Of a stretch of 64,000 bases of DNA, positions 1 through 41,084 are shown in pieces. The number at the start of each line of letters is the position of its first letter. The stretch's first letter is position 1. The DNA comes from Henricia sp. BOLD:AAB3569. Lineage: Eukaryota > Echinodermata > Asteroidea > Spinulosida > Echinasteridae. Under the pieces are notes generated by a model. It had not been told where the DNA came from. It made no database searches and worked only from the letters and a program-made list of their open reading frames with translations. The translations under genes and the position numbers were made by a program. Location of the stretch: NCBI GenBank assembly GCA_037783545.1, contig JBBELK010000112.1:434001-498000 (forward strand). Direction: 5' to 3'.

Positions 1-31144
<31,144 letters not shown>

Positions 31145-31719
31145 TTAAAGGGCCTATGACGTGCTAAACAACTTTTTGCCTAATCTTTGCTTCATGATGG
31201 ATTACTTGTTCAGCAAGACATGGTATTGTTCGTTTTAATGTAAAATCAATAAAAAGGTGGCCTTTTTCAACTTTGAAGATTTCATTGCAATAAACCACAG
31301 ACAGAGGGCGCTGTTTTGGGTGCATCACGTAAGGAAGACAGAAGGGAAAGTTAAGAAAAAACATAAGACTGCAAGTTGGACTTGTGGCAAATTGCTGCTG
31401 TTTTCTCCCCCAGTTTCGTCATGGCTTACAACAGGAAACATGTAGAACAAACTCAAACAGTCATGGTTACAAAAGTTCCAGGACGTTTGAGAAAAAAGGT
31501 GGAATCTTTTGTGCACAGTTGAATGTGATTTTCCAGTGTTTGCCTCTTGTGACATCATGACCTTGGTAATGAATATGCATATTTTCATTAGCATAAAAAC
31601 TAAAAACCTTTGTTTTAACCCCCAAAACAAGCTCCAAATAGGATTTTTATGAATGTTACTGAGTATATGGGTTTTACAGCATAGATTTAATTGATAATCA
31701 AAAATAAGGGGCCCTTTAA
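31145..31719 (-). mobile_element. MITE family A, copy 2
   Basis: Reverse-oriented copy of 2921-3498 bounded by TTAAAGGGCC and GGCCCTTTAA. Confidence 0.85.
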
Positions 31720-32029
31720 ACCTTTCTTTAAAAACAGTTCTCGACTTGGTCCTTAGGTCCCCGGTGTAATTTTTATTGAGTTTTATTGAGTGATCCCCAG
31801 TTGTGTAATTTTTCACGGTTACATTTGTTTTACTTTTTGGTGGAAGATCCGGGTAGGACTTTCGTTTTTTTTATAATGTAGCCAACTGTTTTTATCGTTA
31901 GGTTTTGTGGTCTCATTTCATGGTCTCACTTTAGGTTTAGGATTAGGTTTTTGTCTCAAGGATTAGTTTCAGTTCTCAGTTTAAGTCGTGCCAACACAGT
32001 GTATTATTATTTGACCTGGATGGTTCAGG

Positions 32030-32205
32030 ATGGGTCCAGCAGGGGGCACCGGTCAGAAAATTTGCTGATATCAAGTCCAAAAAATTGCTTTCAGACGTGC
32101 TTGGACCCCCCACCCCCAAATCGTAGGTCAGAAAAAAGTTCTGACCCATGCTTTGTTGGACCCCCCCAGAAATGCAGGGTCAGAAAAAATTTCTGTTGGT
32201 TAGCC
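32030..32205 (+). repeat. Repeat AA, copy 1
   Basis: Contains GGGGGCACCGGTCAGAAAAT then TTGCTGATATCAAG, plus repeated GGGTCAGAAAA words. Inverted relative to 34795-34925. Confidence 0.7.
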
Positions 32206-32507
32206 TGCTGGTTGAAAGTATAGGCCTGTACTTGGACAGCATGGGGGCTTATATTTTTAAGGGACCTCTGAGATCCTTTAAAAGTTGGCCTACCTATTCC
32301 ACATAACAAATGACATCACGTGTATTATTGCTTGATTTAAACCTCTTTTCAAATAAAGCTCCAAATAACAACTGCCCTCCATAGATGACCTTTCACTGTT
32401 TGACCTGTACATACTGTACATAAGTCCATTTGTATGTGTATGCATGTAGCCTAGATTGCTAGTACACATAGGCCTAGCATGCATAGGCCTAGCATAGTGT
32501 ACGTGTG

Positions 32508-32883
32508 TATTTATTTATTAACCACATCCAACAGCGGAAGAAGCGCCAAATACAGGAATGGGATCAATTAACATAGATATTCGAATAACTATCAACTTCT
32601 AGGTTGAATTAGAAACTGCCAGAGACACCGGGGAATCCCTCCCCTTGCTCTTCACGAAATAATGCTCTGGGATCTTTAGAGTGCGTTACCGAAACCTAGC
32701 ACACTGGACCAACGGCTTTACATCCCTTCCGAAGGACGGAACAAGTGTGATTAAGTGCCTAGCTCAAGAGCACAAGTGTCACAACCCGTCACGGCCCGGA
32801 ATCGAACCCACATTTTAGTACTGCCACGTACACAGGAACTTGAGTTCGACGTACTACATGTAGACCGCTCGGCCATAACACCC
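32508..32883 (-). mobile_element. tRNA-derived SINE family P, copy 1
   Basis: On the minus strand the head reads ATGGCCGAGCGGTCTACATG and GGGTTCGATTCCGG, then a body shared with 33247-33627: AAAGCCGTTGGTCCAGTGTG and GATCCCAGAGCATTATTTCG. The left end is TTTATTTATTA. The A and B boxes and two collinear copies support a SINE. Confidence 0.8.
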
Positions 32884-32920
32884 CACACATGTACGGACAG
32901 ATGTATGGTCTATTAAACAC

Positions 32921-33069
32921 GGACACACTTGTGGGGTACCAAACACAATGGAACAATGGTACCCCATAAAGAAATTCAAAAGGAACAGTGGTACCCCACA
33001 GAGGAATTCTAAAGAAAAGGGAAAATAGGACAACAATGCAAGTACCCCATAAACCCATGTGTACACAGA
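32921..33069. mobile_element. Short recent MITE E, copy 2
   Basis: Second copy of the 2158-2306 element in the same orientation, with two differences over 149 bases. It lies between two SINEs in the intergenic spacer. Confidence 0.8.
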
Positions 33070-33246
33070 AGTATGCACCACATAGTTTTCTCTCTAGGTG
33101 GTCAGCAGCCAGTCTTTTGAGTACTTGTTATACGGTTAAGCGTACTCAAATTTCTACCCGATTAGTTACTGTGGGTGATACATGTATCATCGGTTATTAC
33201 ATGTACTTTAATGCTAACCGATGATACCTTGAGTTTATTCTCAAAT

Positions 33247-33627
33247 TAGTCTCTTTTTTTCATTTCTTTATTATTATTATTATTATTATTATTATTTATT
33301 TCTGGTATTTATATCAAGGATTCCTCAATAGTGCTCATTGCACTGTCACTCGCAAGCGTGAGGAAACCCATGAAGAATTAGAATTAGACAGAGACACGTG
33401 GAATCCCCCTGCTCTTCACGAAATAATGCTATGGGATCTTTAGAGTGGTTACCGTTACCTAACACACTGGACCAACGGCTTTACCTCCCTTCCGAAGGAT
33501 GGAGCAGGTGTGGTCGAATGCCTTGCTCAAGGGCACAGGTACCGCAGCCGGATTCGAACCTGCAACCCCAAGTTTTCACCTATGATTGCGAGTCAATTAC
33601 CCAAACCGCTCGGCCACGGTACCCCAC
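33247..33627 (-). mobile_element. tRNA-derived SINE family P, copy 2
   Basis: The minus-strand head reads GTGGCCGAGCGGTTTGGGTA and GGTTCGAATCCGGC. The body shares AAAGCCGTTGGTCCAGTGTG with copy 1. It ends in an (AAT)n tail, seen on the plus strand as TTATTATTATTATT at 33270-33295. Confidence 0.85.
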
Positions 33628-33998
33628 CCAAACCATATCGTTCTCTTTACTGGGTGGACAGTGGTTACAGTTACGCATACATTGTACCTTTTTGTACTTT
33701 TTGTTACGGATAAAGCGTACTCAAATTTCTGCCCGATTAGTCAGTATTGCTAGGTAATTGTTCGTTAAACAAAATCAGAGGGGCTCACAGTTACACCCAA
33801 TGATACATGTAGTCATTCATAGCAGTTCTCATCGATGTAGTCAAGTATCATTTAGAGGTTCTTCTTCTTTCGTATGATCCCCTAAAGGGATCTGGTTGCT
33901 GAGATTCGCCGACTTAAGTCGTTGCCCTGTAGCCACCTTAGGAGGTTCTTCAGCATGGCCACGAAGTACATTTAGAGGTTGATGGCAGATTTGTTTCT

Positions 33999-34579
33999 TT
34001 AAAGGGCCCCTTATTTAGGATTTTTATCAATGAAATCTATGCTTTAAAACCACTCTACTCAGTTAAAGTCATTAAAATCCTATTTGGAGCTTGCTTTGGG
34101 GGTTAAAACAAGGGTTTTTAGTTTTTATGCTAATGAAAATATGCATATTCATGACCAAGGTCACGATGTCACAAGAGGCAAACACAGAAAAATCACATTC
34201 AACTGTGCACAAAAGATTCCACTTTTTTCTCAATTTTCCTGAAACTTTTGTAATCCTTGGCTGTTTGAGTTTGTTTTACATGTTGCCTGCTGTAAGCCAT
34301 GACAAAACTGGGGGTAGAAACTGCAGCAATCTGCCACAAGTCCAACTTGAAGTCTTATGTTTTTTCTTAACTTTTCCCTTGTGTCTTCCTTATGTGATGC
34401 ACTCCGAACAGCGCCCTCTGTCTGTAATTTATTGCAATGAAATCTTTAAAGTTGAAAAAGGCCACCTTTTATTGATTTTACATCCAAACGAACAATAGTA
34501 TGTCTTGCTGAACAAGTAATCCGTCATTATGAAGCAAAGATTAGGCACAAAGTTGTTTAGCATGTCACAGACCCTTTAA
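33999..34579 (+). mobile_element. MITE family A, copy 3
   Basis: Forward copy of 2921-3498. It shares CTATGCTTTAAAACCACT and CAGCGCCCTCTGTCTGT with copy 1. The right end is slightly decayed (GACCCTTTAA). Confidence 0.85.
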
Positions 34580-34794
34580 GAGCCCTGCTCGCATTTCGGC
34601 CTTTCTTTTGTGATTTTTTTACTAACTGCTGGGGCCTGCTGAGGCTGGTGCTATGCACTTCCTATCAATTTCCATGCTGCTATTGGCAATAAATAGCAAA
34701 AATTATGTTTGGAAAATGTCTGCGTTGTATCAATACATTTAAAATGTGCCCAGGTTTTAGCTAAAATTGTATTGTCATAAAATTTGAAGTTCAA

Positions 34795-34925
34795 ATTTTC
34801 TGACCCTTTCCTTCGGACCCCCAAATTTTCTTTTAGGGGTCAGAAAATTGGACTGGCAACCTTGTTGGACCCACCCACCCCCCTCTTGATATCAGCAAAT
34901 TTTCTGACCGGTGCCCCCTGGGTCC
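34795..34925 (-). repeat. Repeat AA, copy 2
   Basis: Inverted copy of 32030-32205: CTTGATATCAGCAAATTTTC then TGACCGGTGCCCCC. Confidence 0.7.
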
Positions 34926-35327
34926 AGGGGAGTTAACGACACTGCAGCTATTGGGGTTCGACCCAGTTCCCCATAATGCAGAGAGAATTACGCCGCCACC
35001 CACCGTCGTCACTACAGAGGGTTGTTCCGAGTTGCCGGACACCGCTGTTCCAGAGGGTGTCTGAAGAACATCCTCAGCAAGGTGGTCGACGAGCAGCAGA
35101 GGCAACAGCTGTACATCCAGTGTCTGGAGAGTTCCCTGTATTCGGCGAAGAGGAGCAACACACATCCCGTCCCCGTTGATAATTCTCTCAGTAACTCCCC
35201 ACCCCGTGAGGATGCTGCTGCAACAACCCCAAAATAAGATGATGCAAAACAGCAGCGTAGCAGTCACCTTGGCGTTGCAGATATAAAGGAGGAGTCGTCG
35301 AGTCTACTCAATGCTCAGAGGAGTGAT
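34926..35327 (+). other. Unrecognised sequence upstream of the integrase remnant
   Basis: A G+C-rich stretch with a 71-codon plus-strand frame (35022-35237) containing VVDEQQRQQLYIQCLESS. It could be part of the same degenerate retroelement. I do not recognise a domain. Confidence 0.35.
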
Positions 35328-35342
35328 GCAGCCATTCACCGT

Positions 35343-35699
35343 GTGCTGCAGCTTAAGGAGAACAGGACTTGCCGCATGACCCGTATTAAGATGGCACGAG
35401 AGTCCAGACCGGTGCAGAAACTCCTGCATGTTTGGGACCATCTGGAGGTCAGAGGCGGCGTGCTCCTGTTCAGACGAGGCACTGACGAGGCGCGTTATCT
35501 GGTGGTGCTGCCACGTCGCCTGAGGAAGGATGTTTTCCGGGACCTGCATAAGGAAATGGAGAGCCGGGGGTACAGCAAGGTGTTCAGCATGGTCAAGGCA
35601 CGGTACTTCTGGCCAAATCTCCATGATGAAACGATGGCCTACATGAGGCGGCATCGGCAAGAGGTCCGGAAACACCAACAGCAGCCATTCACCGTGTGA
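35343..35699 (+). pseudogene. Ty3/Gypsy-type integrase zinc-binding (H2C2-like) remnant
   Basis: The 119-codon frame contains VWDHLEVRGGVLLFR, YLVVLPRRLRKDVFRDLHKE and KARYFWPNLHDETMAYMRRH. This is the arrangement of the pre-integrase region of Ty3/Gypsy polyproteins (a VLP-type strand, LH, then RYFWP). The second zinc-binding histidine and the cysteine pair are missing, and no reverse transcriptase or integrase core follows, so it is an isolated fragment. A 44-base direct repeat (35328-35371 and 35681-35724) brackets it. A co-opted host ORF is possible but unproven. Confidence 0.7.
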
Positions 35700-36159
35700 T
35701 GCAGCTTAAGGAGAACAGGACTTGATGATGACAGCACCTACACCTACCACGCAACCAGTGCAGGCTGCAGCCAGTCAGGAGACGGTTCTGTGTGCACCAG
35801 CCAAGTTGCAGCAACATGGGGAGGTTAGGGAGCATTCCTCAAGCAAATAAGATGGCCGAAATGCAAGCTGTAGAGACCAGCCAGCAGATCGTCCGCCCTG
35901 ATGAACTCAATTTGTCCTTTTTAAAAATTATCATTTAACTTTGTTTATTGCCATTTATTTGAGCCTGCATATTGTGTTATTGTTGTTTCTTTTAAATTGT
36001 GTTAAGTAAATGTAGATAACTGCTAAAATGTTTGTCATTGCTGAGGACAGCAATGGGTTTTGGCAGGCGTGAGTGTAGAAGGGTGAAAACTGTTGATAAA
36101 TAATTTCCTTTAAATTGTGCAAAAATACTGTCCCGTTTTTAATAGGTGTGCATCCCCTG

Positions 36160-36224
36160 TAGTATATTTTAATGTCCTTTTAGTTTCCCATGTGTAAACT
36201 GAAAGGACATTAAAAATATACTAC
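36160..36224. repeat. 65-base hairpin
   Basis: GTAGTATATTTTAATGTCCT and AGGACATTAAAAATATACTAC flank a short loop. It may be a tiny MITE end pair. The two arms are 28-29 bases. Confidence 0.8.
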
Positions 36225-36694
36225 ATCTTGAATAGATTGGCAAGAACAAGTGAAAGTTCTAATCATATTGGAGCACATTTTCAAGAAAATTACAGGGATC
36301 CATCAGGGCCAACTGACTTGGAGGCATCCAAGGTGGATAATCCGGGCATAATCCTGGGGGTGACTGATGATACAGTGGCTGTACGGGATGGAAAGGCGGG
36401 AAGCGGAGTAGTAAGAACTTCGGGACCATGAAAGAGAGGAGAAATAGAGGACCTGTTGGGGTTCAGTACACTATTGGCAATCCCCCAAAAGTCCCTGGAT
36501 CTAAGCCGCTGTGTTGAAATGGAACCAGCAACAGAGTTTGCATAATGCTGATTAAACTCCTCTGAAACTCTGTTGCATCGGTTTCGAGCATCATGGAGTC
36601 GACGCTTACTATCCAAAGTTCCTGAAATAGACGCTTACTATTCAAAGTTCATAAAAGATGATGCAGCACAGGTTGGAGTGTACACTGTAAAAAA

Positions 36695-37140
36695 AGTTGG
36701 TTAAAATTTACCCAACTTTTTACCCAACGTTGGTCAAAATACCAACTGCCCACTTTCCTGGGCAGATTTTCCCACGTGGGGTTGGGCAAATTGATTGATC
36801 AATAAATTGGGTAAATTGTTTTAACCAACAGTTGGTAGTATCACTTATTCTTATTTGTTGGTCAAATTTACTTTACCCATCTGTTGGGTATTTTTTATTT
36901 TCCCAATAAATTGGTTAAATCAATTCAACCCAACAGTTGGGTTTATAATGACTACCTAGATGTTGGTTAACCTAATTTACCCAATAGTTGGTTTGATATA
37001 ATTTACCCAATAATTGGGTTTGATATAATTTACCCAATAATTGGGTTTGATATAATTTACCCAATAATTAGGTTTGATTTAATCTACCCAATAATTGGTT
37101 TTATATAATTTACCCAATAATTGGTTTTAATGCCAAATCC
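36695..37140. repeat. Left subterminal repeats of the CACTA-like element
   Basis: Repeats of TTACCCAATAATTGGGTTTG with about 30-base spacing between 36960 and 37130, preceded by looser ACCCAAC/GTTGGT words. Subterminal repeats of this kind bind the transposase in CACTA elements; that role here is inference. Confidence 0.75.
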
Positions 37141-37668
37141 CCAATTAATGGGCAAAATAGACTAAGGAAGCCACTGAAGAACATGTTTTCCTCAAAAATG
37201 TTTATTCTCCACATAATTACTGACAGAAATGTTAAACATTTTACAAAAGCATTCATTACATTATGATAATCGCTAGATATATTTCTTGAACATAAAAAAC
37301 ATTGCACTATTTAATAGTCAAACTTAATTAAACTAATTAAACATTCCAGTGGATCCAGCCTCATTAATATACAGTACTTTAAGAACTTTCGGTTCCCTTG
37401 TATTCCTGAGTGTATTTTAATGAGGCTGGATCTGCAAAAAGTGCTGCATTTCAATACTGGAGCAATGTTTTTACAGCATTGTATGGTAAATAAACTGGTG
37501 GGGAAGAAGAATTTCAAAGTACAAATTAAAGTATACTATACCGCTTAAATAAATGCAATATAATTGTTTTACAAAACAAACCAAAATTATGGTTAAGTGC
37601 CTATACATAAGTGTAATTCATAAATACCTCAGACAGTTTGCGATCCCTATTGGCTGAGAGCACGTCAC

Positions 37669-38117
37669 GTGGCCAGTCTTAAACGAATGATAGACCGGCC
37701 AGTCTTAAAAACTGTTGAGCCTGGCCCGTGCCCGCGCCCATCACTACAGCGCTTATGGAACATCCAGACGCACATACAAACTGCACGCGCCCGAAAGGCA
37801 AAATGTGCACTACATGTATGTGGTAAGTACATGTACCCGGTCGTGTGCGTGCAATAGGCGAAACGCACACATCCAACAAACAGCAGTTTGAATGAATGCG
37901 CGTCATGCATGTAACAGTACAATGCAAAACATGGCAAAACAACAAGATTATCATAAATTGTGAGTTTTACCGATTTAAACAAAAATGCATTAATGAATGG
38001 GAATAAAAGTGGATTTGGCCAGTCTTGCTGATAATGGCCCTCGCCTGCGGCTCGGGCATTATCACTCGTCCAGGCCCCTAGCCGGTTTTAACCGTATGTT
38101 TAAGACTGGCCAAACCC
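37669..38117. mobile_element. Family N element, copy 2
   Basis: Bounded by GGCCAGTCTTAAACG and GTTTAAGACTGGCC. It contains TGATAATGGCCCTCGCC and is nested inside the CACTA-like element 36683-40803. Confidence 0.65.
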
Positions 38118-38497
38118 ACTTGTATTCCCTAAATAATGTTTACACCTGAAAAAGGTCCAACACAAAGAAATGATAATTTTCTGTGTTTTTAAGTGTTATG
38201 GCCAATGCAATACAAATATTCCACTGAAACATAATTATCGGGAAAAGGTTGAAGATGGGGATTAATAACCCCAACAGTCCAGTGATACAAAATCAAAATC
38301 ACTTTAAAGTCCCAATGTATCATTGCGAGATGAAACTTGTCACAAATTGTTGGAATAAGGCCATAAAAAAAATGTTTACAAGTAGCATGCAGAAACTTTA
38401 GCTACATGCATCAGTGCTCCAGAAAAACCTTTAAAATGCATGTATTTTTTGTGAAATTAAGTGAATGGTATTAAATAATGTGTGCATACACAATCTG

Positions 38498-38592
38498 TTT
38501 AAAATTGTCTGGGTCCCTGGGCGCTGATAATCAGCGCCCGGGACTTTAGCCGGTTTTAAAACGTATGTTTAAGACTGACCAAACCTACTTTT
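38498..38592. repeat. Family N fragment
   Basis: Contains GCGCTGATAATCAGCGC and GCCGGTTTTAAAACGTATG followed by TTTAAGACTG, related to the end of the N copies. Confidence 0.5.
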
Positions 38593-38849
38593 AATCCCTA
38601 ACTCATTTCATAGAAAATATGTATATAAAAAGTTGAATATTCAAGGTTGACTGGTGCTGATTTGATCAGTTACCTGACTTCACCAAGCCAGACTAATTAT
38701 CATCAAGTTCATGTTCAACCTTCGGGGTTGACTGTCCGATGCATGATCTCAAATGTCACTGGTCCTCAGTCATGAATGCAAAATCCACAGCACATAAACT
38801 CCATGATGAATCGTGCAAGTTGGTAGTTTATTCTTGCCAGTGTTGGTTG

Positions 38850-38900
38850 TCAAAGCCAGAACCTTAGTTTCTTAATTGCCTCCCTGTAGTTTAGTACTGT
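38850..38900 (-). other. Possible terminal exon in the CACTA-like element
   Basis: A strong minus-strand acceptor (CTCTCTCTTTCTGTTTCAG) precedes TVLNYREAIKKLRFWL and a stop codon. It does not join in phase directly to 40094-40221, so a missing exon would be needed. Weak evidence. Confidence 0.25.
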
Positions 38901-38982
38901 CTGAAACAGAAAGAGAGAGACAGGGGGAAAAAACAATAAATGTGGAACTTGTGCTATTTTACTGCCAAAATAAACCTTGACA

Positions 38983-39082
38983 TTTTCAAGGCAGCATGGG
39001 ATTGGATGACAAACAAGGCACAGAGCCCCATACATGTAGGTTGGTGTGAAGATTTTTCATCCAATCCCATGATGCCTTGAGG
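38983..39082. repeat. Hairpin with CATGGGATTGGATG arms
   Basis: CAAGGCAGCATGGGATTGGA and TCCAATCCCATGATGCCTTG flank a loop of about 55 bases. Confidence 0.8.
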
Positions 39083-39234
39083 AAGTCCATAAGGTTATTT
39101 ATTATTATTAAGTATTGTGAACCATTCCTGTTGTTCATGCATGTATTCTATAATTAAAACATAAACATACATGTACACAGTGTAGTGGGCATTACTTTAG
39201 GCAATTGAAACTAATCAGCATGTTCAGGATACCT

Positions 39235-39474
39235 ATGCACCTATTAATTGTTTCCCCACCCCTCCCCGTACTGCCCCGCCTCTTGGGTGGGGTTGGTTTG
39301 ATTATGTTTTTCATGCCCCAGGCCCAGGGTTGGGATTTTGACCCATTTAAATAAAAAATATATGTGCATCCGATAGCAAGACGCGCATGTTTTGCACGCG
39401 TGGGTGGTGATGTTGTCACCTATTTTTGTTTTGTCCAGGGGTTGGAATTTTGTTGGAATTAGGTAGGGCGCAGC

Positions 39475-39475
<1 letters not shown>
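39235..39475. repeat. Family O repeat, copy 2
   Basis: Contains TTGGGTGGGGTTGG, CGCGCATGTTTTGCACGC and GTGATGTTGTCACC. It is adjacent to a long G run, in the CACTA-like element. Confidence 0.6.

Positions 39476-39476
<1 letters not shown>

Positions 39477-39505
<29 letters not shown>
39477..39505. repeat. Poly-G run
   Basis: About 29 consecutive G. The length is likely variable or uncertain in an assembly. Confidence 0.9.
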
Positions 39506-39508
<3 letters not shown>

Positions 39509-39664
39509 TGGGTTGGTGGAGAAACAATTGAAAGGTGCATTACATAGATATGCAATGTAAAACTCATGTTCCGACCTTAGTAGTCTGCTTAAAAAAAAAA
39601 AAAAAAAATCAGAGGCAAAATGCCTAGGACATGCAAAGATATCACATGAAAACATTATGCATCT

Positions 39665-39965
39665 ATCAATTGTCCCCACCCCCCGCCCCCCGCGCTGCTC
39701 CACCCCTTAGGTGGGGATTGGTCACATTTTTCGTGCACCAGGGTGGGGATGTTTTACCCATTGAAATACAATGTTTTGTGCATAAATATCAAGGCGCGCA
39801 CGTTTTGCACCCGAGGGTGGGGATTTTTGTCACCTAAATGTATTGTTCCCCAGGGGTGGGGATTTTGTCACGCGAAAAGTGACAATCCCCACCTCTTAGG
39901 TGGGGCAGCCCGGGGTGGGGGGAGGGGGAGGGGGAGGGGGGCGTGGGTGGGGGTTAACAATTGGT
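39665..39965. repeat. Family O repeat, copy 3
   Basis: Contains TAGGTGGGGATTGGTCACAT, GCGCGCACGTTTTGCACC and GGGGATTTTGTCACG, followed by a GGGGGA-rich tract. Confidence 0.6.
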
Positions 39966-40093
39966 AGGTGCATTATACGTTCGAAGGACATGCATGACAT
40001 GTTTGTATACGCCCTACACAAAATGCACAATAATCAAAATGAAACATGTAGGCCTACATGTTAACACGTTTTTAGAAAGATTTTCCAACTAAC

Positions 40094-40221
40094 CTTTCAA
40101 TTCTGGAACACTTGATGAACACTCTGTCATGTAGGTAATCATCCTGAGATCTCAGGGAGTTTCCACTCTGCGAAGCGACGTTACAATAAAGTAAAAGCAC
40201 TCCATACCTGCTCGCCGCCAT
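40094..40221 (-). other. Exon-like segment in the CACTA-like element
   Basis: On the minus strand AAGATGGCGGCG opens a 42-codon frame, MAASRYGVLLLYCNVASQSG then NSLRSQDDYLHDRVFIKCSR, ending at a plausible donor (GAAAG/GTTAGT). It lies just inside the right subterminal array. It may be the first exon of the element's own gene or a captured host exon. I do not recognise the protein. Confidence 0.35.
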
Positions 40222-40245
40222 CTTCTTAATGGTCATTTCACACGT

Positions 40246-40798
40246 GCAGAAAATTTAACCAACCCTGTTGTGCATAATCGATTGCCCAATAATTAGGTAG
40301 GCTAATATTTGAGAAAATTTGCCCAACAATTGGATCAAACATTACCAACTATTAGTAACGGAGACATTGCCCAAATTGTTTTACCCAACAAATTCCAAAC
40401 ATGTGGAAAATTTAACCAACCCTGTTGTGCACAATCGATTGCCCAATAATTAGGCAATATTTGAAAAACAATTGGGAATATTTATTTACCCAACTACGAT
40501 TTAAACAGCATGGGACAATTTTCCCAACAATTGGATCAAACCTTACCAACTATTGGTAACGGAGACATTGCCCAATATTTTTTACCCAACAAATTGTACA
40601 CATGTGAACAATTTAACCAACCTTGTTGTGTGTAATCGATTGCCCAATAATTAGGTAATATTTGTAAAACAATTGGGCACAATTTATTTACCCAACTACG
40701 ATTTAAACACCATGGGAAAATTTGCCCAACAATGGATCAAACATTACCAACTAATGGTAACGGAGACATTGCCCAACTTTTTTTACCCAACTTTTTTA
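40246..40798. repeat. Right subterminal tandem array of the CACTA-like element
   Basis: About three units of 150-210 bases. Each contains TTTAACCAACC(C/T)TGTTGTG, ATCGATTGCCCAATAATTAG, and GGTAACGGAGACATTGCCCA or a close variant. Confidence 0.8.
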
Positions 40799-41084
40799 CA
40801 GTGTACCAAGGTTGAGAGTGGCCTTGATCTGGTAGGTATATAGCCGAGGGGATGAAAATCGCCATGCCAAGGTTAATCAATTGGGATAACTCATCTTCTC
40901 ATGGGTGCTCCCATATATGATGTAATTCTTATTTTGTCGGCAAAATCATGGTATTGTCGGCAAAAATTTAACAAAGTTAATAAAACTAATATAACACCGC
41001 TGATAAAACATGCACGGCATGGCAATGCTATTACATTATATTACATGTATGTCCATACAAACTGTTTAAGAGCTTGCTACGCCC

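Larger units (their letters stand above)
36683..40803. mobile_element. CACTA-like non-autonomous element, 4.1 kb
   Basis: Begins CACTGTAAAAAAAGTTGG and ends CCAACTTTTTTACAGTG. TA flanks both ends (36681-36682 and 40804-40805), a possible 2-base target duplication as in animal CACTA/EnSpm elements. Both subterminal regions are built of repeated palindromic words around TTACCCAATAATTGGGTT, and the right one forms about three tandem units. No transposase is recognisable. The interior holds family N and O repeats, a G run and two exon-like segments. Confidence 0.75.

Noticed and set aside
33544..33627. Functional serine- or leucine-type tRNA gene on the minus strand
   Set aside because: The head is followed by a body shared with a second copy and by an (AAT)n tail, which is SINE structure.
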